The translations under genes and the position numbers were made by a program. The notes under the pieces were generated by a model. That model did no database searches, was not told the DNA's origin, and saw nothing but the letters and a program-made list of their open reading frames with translations. Positions 1 through 5,855 of a stretch of 5,855 bases of DNA are shown here, piece by piece. The stretch covers positions 1 to 5,855 of the forward strand of contig JAHEIA010000221.1 of assembly GCA_024639625.1 (NCBI GenBank), given 5' to 3'. The stretch comes from Chromatiales bacterium (GTDB lineage Bacteria; Pseudomonadota; Gammaproteobacteria; Chromatiales; Chromatiaceae). Every line of letters starts with the position of its first letter. Position 1 is the stretch's first letter.

Positions 1-1
1 G

Positions 2-745
2 CAGGCTGCGTGGGAGAGAGGTCTGCCCCTGTTGTTCCCGTTGTTCGATCTCGAGGACCAATCCGCCGTGCAGTTGAGCGACCTTTGGGGCGGCTTCGGT
101 ACCAACATCCGTGCCGCATCGCAACGCTACGCCCCAGACGCGATCCTGGTGGGGCTTCTGCGGGCTGTGCGCAGCGGATGGCAGGGCGATTGGAGCCTGC
201 TGCAGGCGGACGCCGGAGACGCGCGCTGGCAAAGCGCGGGCCCGGATCTGGAGAGCGTGGTGGACGGCGGCATCAATTGGCTCGCCGATACCCTGGCGGC
301 GCGCTACGCGCCGATGGTTACCGGGGGCTCGGGTCAGGCGGTCTTGCTGCGAGTCTCGGGCGTCGGCGATCTGTTGGAGTACGGCCGCGTGCGTGCTTAT
401 GTAGAGGGTCTGAGCATGGTCGACGAGCTGGTGTTGACCGCCGTCGACGAGGGCCGTGTGAGCTTCCGGCTGCAGGTGCGCGGCGGCGTCGCCACCCTGG
501 AGCAGGCGTTGCGGGCAAGCGGCCGGCTGGCGCCCGCGCCGCCCGGATCCGTGGTTGTTCCCGGCGCGGCCCCTAAGCGCGGCGATCATGGCTTGGGGCA
601 GGGCGCACCCGGCACCGCTCCCCGGTCCGATGCGCCGTCCGTCGCGGACCCCTCAGCGGTTCAGTCGGTAGCGGTTGCCGCGGACACTCAGCACCTAGCG
701 CCCGCTTCGGACACCATCGTTTTGGACTATCGCATCCGGCCGTGA
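2..745 (+). CDS. DUF2066 domain-containing protein (5' end missing)
   Basis: The reading frame is open from the first bases of the window, so the true start lies upstream; 247 codons remain before TGA at 743-745. The visible N-terminal part carries the family hallmark: a LPLLFPLFDLEDQ stretch, then a D-x-WGGF segment and an AS-x-RY-x-PDAILVG segment (window residues about 8-55). This matches my memory of DUF2066, an uncharacterised gammaproteobacterial family often found next to purM and hda. Family members usually carry a signal peptide, so an envelope location is likely, but that end is not visible here. The conserved fold runs to about residue 177. A Pro/Ala/Gly/Ser-rich linker of roughly 60 residues follows, and the protein ends in LDYRIRP, which resembles the usual C-terminal strand. 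The stop overlaps the GTG of the next gene by 4 bp (GTGA), suggesting translational coupling. Function unknown; family assignment fairly sure. Confidence 0.85.
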   Translation, partial: QAAWERGLPLLFPLFDLEDQSAVQLSDLWGGFGTNIRAASQRYAPDAILVGLLRAVRSGWQGDWSLLQADAGDARWQSAGPDLESVVDGGINWLADTLAARYAPMVTGGSGQAVLLRVSGVGDLLEYGRVRAYVEGLSMVDELVLTAVDEGRVSFRLQVRGGVATLEQALRASGRLAPAPPGSVVVPGAAPKRGDHGLGQGAPGTAPRSDAPSVADPSAVQSVAVAADTQHLAPASDTIVLDYRIRP

Positions 746-1296
746 ACCGTCGGGATATTCCGAATCTGCTCACGGTCCTGCGCGTATTTCTGACCGTCCC
801 GGTCATCTGGGCCCTGCTGCAGCGGGAGTTTTCCTGGGCACTGCTGTTGTTCGGGGTGGCAGGCGTATCCGACGGCCTCGACGGCTATCTGGCCAAGCGC
901 TACGGGTGGGAGAGCCGTCTGGGATCCTTGCTCGATCCGCTCGCGGACAAGGCGCTGCTCGTGTCCTCTTTCCTCGCCCTTGGCTGGCTGGATCTGATCC
1001 CAGTCTGGCTGGTGGTTCTGGTGATCCTGCGTGATCTGGTGATTGTGGCCGGGGCGCTGGTGTACCATTTCCAGGTCGAGCACCTGGAAGCCGCGCCAAG
1101 CCCGCTCAGCAAGCTCAATACCGTAACCCAGATCCTGCTGGTGCTGGCGGTGGTGTGTGCCGCGGGACCGCTGTCGCTACCCGAGTTCGTGGTCGAGACG
1201 CTGATCTGGGCGACCCTGGTGACGACTCTCGCCAGTGGAGCGAGTTACGTCTGGATCTGGAGCCGCAAGGCCCTCGACCAAGGCTGGCTACACTGA
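742..1296 (+). CDS. CDP-alcohol phosphatidyltransferase (PgsA / CAP-type cardiolipin synthase-like)
   Basis: This 184-residue integral membrane enzyme transfers a phosphatidyl group from a CDP-lipid to an alcohol in the inner membrane, making anionic phospholipid. The complete family signature is present: D44-x2-D47-G48-x2-A51-x9-G61-x3-D65-x3-D69, with Lys52 where the consensus has Arg (AK is a common variant). These aspartates bind the metal ions and carry catalysis. It begins with the usual IPNLLTVLR segment (residues 6-14), which supports the GTG start at 742. Hydrophobic segments lie at about 13-27, 32-43, 71-82, 85-108, 127-144 and 152-173. The substrate is uncertain. Length fits PgsA (phosphatidylglycerophosphate synthase), but an ILRD segment near residue 95 and an SKLNT segment near residue 123 recall CAP-type cardiolipin synthases such as mitochondrial CRLS1. 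No clear Shine-Dalgarno precedes the start; the 4-bp overlap with the DUF2066 gene suggests coupled translation. Confidence 0.9.
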   Translation: MNRRDIPNLLTVLRVFLTVPVIWALLQREFSWALLLFGVAGVSDGLDGYLAKRYGWESRLGSLLDPLADKALLVSSFLALGWLDLIPVWLVVLVILRDLVIVAGALVYHFQVEHLEAAPSPLSKLNTVTQILLVLAVVCAAGPLSLPEFVVETLIWATLVTTLASGASYVWIWSRKALDQGWLH

Positions 1297-1307
1297 GGCC
1301 ACGCCCT

Positions 1308-2041
1308 TTACCCGGCTGCACGATCGGGGGCGTGCGCCGCCGGGTGCGCCAGGGATTGCAGGGCCTCGCGCACGAAGGGCACGGTCAGTCGGCGTTGGGC
1401 CGCGAGAGAGGTTTGATCGAGGTGCTCCAGCAGTCCCTGCAGAGATCGGAGATCCCTCGGGTACCGGCGCAGCAAGTATTCCGCGGTTTCGGCGGGTAGT
1501 TCGAGGCGGCGGTGGCGTGCCATTTCGCGCAGTGCGAGCGGCAGTTCGCCTGCGGACAGCGAGGCCAAGTGATATGCAGGGCCCCAGGTAAGCCGGGACT
1601 GCAGATCGGCTAGACCCAGCGGGAGCTCGGCCACGGGCTGATTCCCTGCCACAAGGAGCCGGGACCCCGCGTCGCGGCAGTGGTTGAACAGGGAGAAGAT
1701 CGCCTGCTCCCATGCTCCATCGCCGCTCACCGCCTGCAGGTCGTCGAGACAGATCAGGGCCATGTGCTCCAGCCCGTCGAGCATCTCCGGAGCGAGATCC
1801 TGCGCCTCGGCCAAGGGCACGTAAGCCACGCTTTGCTGCGCCGAATGCAACTCGCCGCACGCCGCCTGCAGGAGGTGGGTCTTACCCACATCCGCACGGC
1901 CCCACAGGTACAGGTAGCGCTCGCCACGGCCCGAGGTAAGGGCCTGCACGCTGTTCGCCGCTTCCTGGTTCTTCGCGCCGGCAAAAAAAGTGCCGAAGCT
2001 GGCGCTCGGTCGGAACTCGATGGCGAGAGGTAGCTGACGGG

Positions 2042-2045
<4 letters not shown>
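1308..2045 (-). CDS. hda: Hda, DnaA-related regulatory inactivator of replication initiation
   Basis: This 245-residue AAA+ protein is homologous to the ATPase domain of DnaA but has no DNA-binding domain IV. In the known family, clamp-bound Hda stimulates hydrolysis of DnaA-bound ATP after initiation (RIDA) and so prevents re-initiation. Visible parts: an N-terminal clamp-binding motif QLPLAI at residues 4-9; Walker A G49-x4-GKT (GRADVGKT, 49-56); Walker B ALICLDD (96-102); the box VII arginine-finger region DLQSRLTWG with R151; and a lid segment RYPRDLRSL carrying the sensor-2 arginine. The C-terminus RRLTVPFVREAL matches E. coli Hda. Unlike E. coli Hda, which as I recall has Arg at the Walker A lysine, this protein keeps K55. 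The ATG at 2045 is preceded by GGAGG with a 6-nt spacer. It is the last gene of a four-gene run, and its start overlaps the DUF2069 stop by 4 bp. An in-frame upstream start at 2225 would only add low-complexity sequence and is unlikely. Confidence 0.95.
1311..1344. other. Imperfect hairpin at the convergent 3' ends of the phosphatidyltransferase and hda genes
   Basis: CCCGGC at 1311-1316 pairs with GCCGGG at 1339-1344, and GCACG at 1318-1322 pairs with CGTGC at 1331-1335, leaving a 1/3 internal loop and an 8-nt apical loop. It covers the last codons of hda and begins 14 bp past the stop of the plus-strand gene. There is no T-run on either side, so it is not a canonical intrinsic terminator. 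It could still stabilise or end both convergent mRNAs, or be chance in GC-rich coding DNA. Confidence 0.3.
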
Positions 2046-3358
<1,313 letters not shown>

Positions 3359-3393
3359 GTCGAGAGTCTCAAATGGGGACAGAGGGAGGGTGT

Positions 3394-3420
3394 ATTGTAA
3401 CGGGGCTGTGGCAGGCGCAA
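3394..3420 (-). promoter_or_regulatory. Candidate promoter for the arsC-wrbA-DUF2069-hda operon
   Basis: On the minus strand TACAAT (3399-3394) matches the -10 consensus at 5 of 6 positions. TTGCGC (3420-3415) could serve as -35 with a short 15-bp spacer; TGTTGC two bases upstream gives 17 bp. Transcription would start near 3387, giving a leader of about 30 nt before the GTG at 3358. Prediction by eye only. Confidence 0.4.
3396..3405 (+). repeat. Direct repeat copy 1, TGTAACGGGG
   Basis: This exact 10-mer recurs at 3536-3545. This copy overlaps the candidate -10 box of the leftward promoter. A shared regulator site is one explanation and chance is another. Confidence 0.45.
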
Positions 3421-3445
3421 CACCCCCGGGCGATCGGCTGTCATG

Positions 3446-3481
3446 CCCGACTGCCGCGGGTCGCCAGCGGCCGTGGTCGGG
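3446..3481. repeat. Imperfect GC-rich inverted repeat
   Basis: CCCGAC at 3446-3451 pairs with GTCGGG at 3476-3481, and GCCGC at 3453-3457 pairs with GCGGC at 3467-3471, with an asymmetric 1/4 internal loop and a 9-nt apical loop. It lies in the middle of the divergent region, upstream of both predicted promoters, so it is more likely an operator-like or incidental structure than a terminator. Confidence 0.3.
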
Positions 3482-3511
3482 GTTGCCGTGTGTGCGTAGG
3501 GGCGGGCGGCT

Positions 3512-3530
3512 CCGGCATCTGATCTGCCGG
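3512..3530. repeat. Short inverted repeat CCGGCA-N7-TGCCGG
   Basis: Perfect 6-bp arms (3512-3517 and 3525-3530) flank a 7-nt centre, TCTGATC. It lies about 20 bp upstream of the candidate -35 box of the tlpA-like operon, a position suitable for a dimeric regulator. Short enough to be chance. Confidence 0.3.
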
Positions 3531-3535
3531 CGAGC

Positions 3536-3545
3536 TGTAACGGGG
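3536..3545 (+). repeat. Direct repeat copy 2, TGTAACGGGG
   Basis: Identical to 3396-3405, on the same strand, 140 bp away. It sits 5 bp before the candidate -35 element of the rightward promoter. Confidence 0.45.
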
Positions 3546-3550
3546 GTTGA

Positions 3551-3579
3551 TTGAATTTGCCCGGAGTTGTCCGCAGAAT
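3551..3579 (+). promoter_or_regulatory. Candidate promoter for the tlpA-trx-tolC operon
   Basis: TTGAAT (3551-3556) and CAGAAT (3574-3579) are separated by 17 bp; each matches the sigma-70 consensus at 4 of 6 positions. A start near 3586 would leave a leader of about 45 nt before the ATG at 3631. Weak boxes suggest an activated promoter or a wrong guess. Confidence 0.3.
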
Positions 3580-3614
3580 ACCGGGTTCCTGCGGCGGGTG
3601 TCGCGTCACATGAC

Positions 3615-3621
3615 GAGGAAG
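3615..3621 (+). promoter_or_regulatory. Ribosome binding site favouring the ATG at 3631
   Basis: GAGGAAG ends 9 nt before the ATG at 3631. The alternative ATG at 3610 lies upstream of this site and has only a weak G-rich stretch before it, so the site favours the shorter protein with a standard-length signal peptide. Confidence 0.5.
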
Positions 3622-3630
3622 TGGATCGCT

Positions 3631-4122
3631 ATGCGTTGCTTCCCCAGATGGGCAGGCGGGTGGTTGGCGTGGCTGCTGCTTGGCTCCGCGCTGGCCGGCC
3701 CGGTCGATTTCGCGTTGCCCGACCTGGATGGGCGGGAACATCGGTTGGCGGATTACCGGGGAAAATGGGTATTGGTCAACTATTGGGCGACCTGGTGCCC
3801 CCCGTGTCTCGACGAGTTGCCGGAACTCGAGGTGTTCTATTCCAACCACAAGGACACAGACGCGGTTGTCATCGGCGTGAACATGGAGGACATCGGCACG
3901 GAAGAGTTGCGAGAGTTTCTCGAAGAACAGTTCATCAGCTACCCGATTTTGCGCAGTCCGCCACTCCGGGCAACGGAATTGGGCGTTGTTCCGGGGTTGC
4001 CCACCTCGTACCTGATCTCTCCCGCCGGGGAGGTGGTAGCTAGGCGGGTGGGACCAGTGACGGCAAAAGCCATGGAGGCATTTATCGAGGATTATCGGCA
4101 AAAACACACAGGAGGCGACTAA
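3631..4122 (+). CDS. TlpA-like periplasmic thiol-disulfide oxidoreductase (CPPC)
   Basis: The product is an exported thioredoxin-fold protein of 163 residues. A signal peptide is clear: R2 and R6, a hydrophobic core WLAWLLLGSALA, and likely cleavage after A22. The mature part follows the TlpA/ResA pattern: LPDLDGREHRLADYRGKW (29-46), then NYWATWCPPC with redox cysteines C56 and C59, and a PELE segment after the active site. The cis-proline loop is GLPTS with P124. Such proteins usually keep periplasmic thiols reduced for cytochrome c or metalloprotein maturation, taking electrons from DsbD/CcdA-type membrane proteins; the substrate here is unknown. ATG 3631 was chosen over ATG 3610 because of the GAGGAAG site and signal-peptide length. 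Its TAA shares one base with the next ATG (TAATG), so both thioredoxin-fold proteins are made together. High confidence in family, lower in exact start. Confidence 0.9.
   Translation: MRCFPRWAGGWLAWLLLGSALAGPVDFALPDLDGREHRLADYRGKWVLVNYWATWCPPCLDELPELEVFYSNHKDTDAVVIGVNMEDIGTEELREFLEEQFISYPILRSPPLRATELGVVPGLPTSYLISPAGEVVARRVGPVTAKAMEAFIEDYRQKHTGGD
4111..4115 (+). promoter_or_regulatory. Ribosome binding site of the SoxW-like thioredoxin gene
   Basis: GGAGG lies 6 nt before the ATG at 4122, within the last codons of the tlpA-like gene. It is a strong site, so the second protein may be made at least as abundantly as the first. Confidence 0.75.
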
Positions 4123-4673
4123 TGCGACTCGCTCTGCGTTGGGGATTGATGGCAGCTTTGCTCTTGGCTTGGATGCAGGCCCATGCGGTGGAGACCCGAG
4201 ACCCCACGGAATATTTCTTCGACCAGAGTTTCGGCGATTTTCGCGAGGAGCTGAAGACCGCTCGCGACAACGGCAAGGTGGCGATCCTGGTCTTCTTCGA
4301 GATGGACGAGTGCCCGTTCTGCCACCGGATGAAGACTACGGTTCTGAACCGTTCCGATGTGCAGGACTACTACAAAGAACACTTTCTCATCTTGCCGGTG
4401 GATATCGAGGGCGACGTGGAGATGGTGGACTTTACGGGCGCCAACGTCACGCAGAAGGATTTCGCTTTCCGGCAGAACCGAGTGCGGGCGACCCCGGTGT
4501 TTCAGTTCTTCGATCTGGATGGCAACCCGATCAAGCGCGCGCGCCTAACCGGAGCGACCCGAGACGCCGAGGAATTCCTCTGGTTGGGCGAGTATGTGGT
4601 CGACGGCGTCTACCAGCAGCAGAGCTTTTCGCGCTACAAGCGGGAGAAGGACCAGTCGCGGTCCGGCAACTGA
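4122..4673 (+). CDS. Exported SoxW-like thioredoxin family protein (CPFC)
   Basis: The 183-residue product has a signal peptide (R2, R6, hydrophobic 8-18, AHA with cleavage after A22), so it acts in the periplasm. The thioredoxin fold shows a strand AILVFFEMDE, the redox motif C64-P-F-C67 followed by HRMK, an aspartate-containing strand ILPVDIEGD (90-98), and a cis-proline loop RATPVFQFFD with P125. This layout (acidic residues before CPxC, a VLNRSDVQDYY helix, a DFTG turn, and a C-terminal LGEYVVDGVYQQQSFSRY) recalls the SoxW/thioredoxin_2 group rather than classical Trx (CGPC). It probably exchanges electrons with periplasmic partners; a reductase or an oxidase/isomerase role cannot be told from sequence. 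The C-terminal tail after about residue 165 is charged (KREKDQSRS). It shares 1 bp with the preceding tlpA-like gene and lies 2 bp before the TolC-family gene. Confidence 0.88.
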   Translation: MRLALRWGLMAALLLAWMQAHAVETRDPTEYFFDQSFGDFREELKTARDNGKVAILVFFEMDECPFCHRMKTTVLNRSDVQDYYKEHFLILPVDIEGDVEMVDFTGANVTQKDFAFRQNRVRATPVFQFFDLDGNPIKRARLTGATRDAEEFLWLGEYVVDGVYQQQSFSRYKREKDQSRSGN

Positions 4674-4675
4674 AC

Positions 4676-5855
4676 ATGCTTCGCCCTCCCATCGGCTCCC
4701 GTGGGCTTTCCGGAATACTCTTCGGCTGGTTCCTGACCATGCACCCGGTTACGGCAGATCCGCTGCCGGATCCTCTTACCCTGGAGTTTGCCCTGTCTCT
4801 GGCGGAAGAGCCGCACCCCGAACTGGAACTGGCCGGAGCGGCACTCGATCGGGTGCGCGCTGGCGAGCAGCTGGTGGAGTCGCGCTACCGAAGCCAGATC
4901 GGTCTCGAGGTCGCCTTGCGTGCGGTTGAGCCCACTGACCTCGCCCGCGCGATCGATCCGACCAACAACGACAGCTGGGCCAAGTTGCGGTTGGGCAAGC
5001 GTCTGTACGACTTTGGCCGCTCTGAGGCGGCGCAGGAGGCTGCGGCGCAGGAGGTGCGCGGCGGAGAATGGGCGCATCTCGCGGCGCGTCAGCAGCGCAG
5101 GCTCAATATCATGGGGCGGTTCTTCGACGTCGTTCTGGCGGACCTGGAGTATGCCCGGGACAACGAGGCCATGGCGGCCGCGTTCGTTGACTATGACAAG
5201 GCTCAGGACCGCAACGAGTTGGGAAAGGTCTCGGATATTCGTCTCCTCGAGTTGGAAAGCATCTACCAAACCAGCCGCCAGCGCCGCTCGGTGAGCCAGG
5301 CGCGGCAGCGGGCGGCGCGCTCGCGTTTGGCCATGGCGCTGAACCGTCCGGGGGAGCTTTCCGCCAACCTTGAGGTCCCCGATCTGCCTTCACTGCAGCG
5401 GGAACCCGGGGAGTTGGAGGCGCTCGAGCAGGCCGCCGTGCAGGGCAACCCCCGGCTGCTGGAATTGCGCGCGCAGGCGACCGCTGCGGAGGGACGGGTG
5501 GAGGCGGAACTGGCGCGTCGCAAAGGCGAGCTGCGGGGCGAATTGCAGGCCGCCGCGTACAACCGTAAGTTTGCCAACAACAATCCGTTGGCGGCGGCAT
5601 TGGTCTACGAGGTCCCCTTGGTAACCGGCGGCACGATCGATGCCGAAGCGGCGCGCCTGCGCGCGCTGGCGCGGGAGCAGCGGGCCCTGGCGTCCGCCGA
5701 GGAACTGGCGATCCGCCAAGCGGTTCTCGACCTCTGGCTCGAGTTGCAAACCCTCCGTGCGAGGGCCGAGGAGCTCGAGGTCCGGGACAGGTACCGGGAT
5801 CTCTACCTGGACCGCAGCCGCGCGCTCTATGAACTCGAGGTGACCTCCGATCTCG
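4676..5855 (+). CDS. TolC family outer-membrane efflux protein (3' end missing)
   Basis: The frame is open from ATG 4676 to the window edge: 393 codons plus one base, with no stop. The N-terminus is a signal peptide (R3, R9, hydrophobic GILFGWFLT, VTA with cleavage after A27). The mature protein shows the two-repeat OEP layout. Repeat one starts LTLEFALSLAEEPHPEL, with the periplasmic helix continuing RVRAGEQLVESRYR, then a strand pair with KLRLGKRLYDFGRSEAA near residues 103-119 and a long Gln/Arg/Ala-rich helical region. Repeat two starts near residue 246 with AVQGNPRLLELRAQ, then YEVPLVTGGTIDAEAARLRA around 309-328. TolC-type trimers form the outer-membrane channel and periplasmic tunnel for RND, ABC or MFS exporters. 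The pump and adaptor are not in the window and are probably encoded downstream. There is no strong Shine-Dalgarno; the 2-bp gap suggests coupling to the thioredoxin gene. The substrate cannot be inferred. Confidence 0.9.
   Translation, partial: MLRPPIGSRGLSGILFGWFLTMHPVTADPLPDPLTLEFALSLAEEPHPELELAGAALDRVRAGEQLVESRYRSQIGLEVALRAVEPTDLARAIDPTNNDSWAKLRLGKRLYDFGRSEAAQEAAAQEVRGGEWAHLAARQQRRLNIMGRFFDVVLADLEYARDNEAMAAAFVDYDKAQDRNELGKVSDIRLLELESIYQTSRQRRSVSQARQRAARSRLAMALNRPGELSANLEVPDLPSLQREPGELEALEQAAVQGNPRLLELRAQATAAEGRVEAELARRKGELRGELQAAAYNRKFANNNPLAAALVYEVPLVTGGTIDAEAARLRALAREQRALASAEELAIRQAVLDLWLELQTLRARAEELEVRDRYRDLYLDRSRALYELEVTSDL

Larger units (their letters stand above)
3359..3630. other. 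Divergent non-coding control region between arsC-like and tlpA-like genes
   Basis: These 272 bp separate two operons transcribed away from each other. I see no credible gene in it: the frames crossing it have no family resemblance and are extensions of antisense frames of the neighbours. It holds candidate promoters on both strands, a repeated 10-mer, two inverted repeats (3446-3481, 3512-3530), and a short palindrome-like CGTCA-CA-TGACG at 3604-3615. The part from about 3421 to 3535 is very GC-rich. Confidence 0.7.

Noticed and set aside
10..576. Plus-strand frame of 188 codons overlapping the DUF2066 gene
   Set aside because: Its product is almost entirely Arg/Gly/Ala, as expected from an out-of-frame reading of GC-rich coding DNA.
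1300..1334. Inverted repeat CACGCCC / GGGCGTG as a terminator
   Set aside because: A 21-nt loop and no T-run make it weak, and it competes with the better hairpin at 1311-1344.
3547..3630. Earlier starts for the TlpA-like gene (TTG 3547 or ATG 3610)
   Set aside because: TTG 3547 would place the start inside the predicted promoter and put about 28 residues before the signal peptide; ATG 3610 remains possible but has a poorer ribosome site than ATG 3631.
4634..5269. Minus-strand open frame of 211 codons opposite the TolC-family gene
   Set aside because: The plus strand encodes a full OEP-type protein here; the antisense translation shows no family features, no signal peptide and no ribosome site.

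Overview
The window is GC-rich, densely coded bacterial DNA with two truncated ends. The gene content (a DUF2066 protein, Hda, a DUF2069 membrane protein, WrbA and a YfgD-type ArsC, packed together) is typical of Gammaproteobacteria. From memory, Pseudomonas keeps DUF2066/hda/wrbA/arsC close together after purM, and E. coli keeps hda next to yfgD. The high GC, the many GTG/TTG starts and the CDP-alcohol phosphatidyltransferase between DUF2066 and hda suggest a purple-sulfur or Ectothiorhodospira-like lineage. That genus-level placement is inference only.

Layout: (1) Plus strand, 2-1296: the 3' part of a DUF2066 gene, overlapping by 4 bp a small integral-membrane CDP-alcohol phosphatidyltransferase (phospholipid head-group synthesis). 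(2) Minus strand, 3358 down to 1308: a compact four-gene run arsC(yfgD-like)-wrbA-DUF2069-hda in which every gene overlaps the next (14, 4 and 4 bp). It converges on the phosphatidyltransferase gene with only 11 bp between stop codons. (3) 3359-3630: a divergent, non-coding control region of about 270 bp with candidate promoters in both directions, an exact 10-bp direct repeat beside both promoters, and two GC-rich inverted repeats. (4) Plus strand, 3631-5855: a second tight operon encoding an exported TlpA-like thiol-disulfide oxidoreductase (CPPC), an exported SoxW-like thioredoxin (CPFC), and a TolC-family outer-membrane efflux protein that runs off the window.

How it fits together: the minus-strand operon joins a replication-initiation brake (Hda, which acts with the DNA clamp to inactivate DnaA-ATP) to two cytoplasmic redox proteins and a small membrane protein. 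The plus-strand operon is a cell-envelope module: two periplasmic thioredoxin-fold proteins made together with an outer-membrane channel, probably followed outside the window by the rest of an export system. No mobile element, CRISPR array, tRNA or rRNA was seen. I found no clearly new defence or mobile system. The least routine items are the redox/TolC operon, the CRLS1-like phosphatidyltransferase and the repeated motif in the divergent promoter region.
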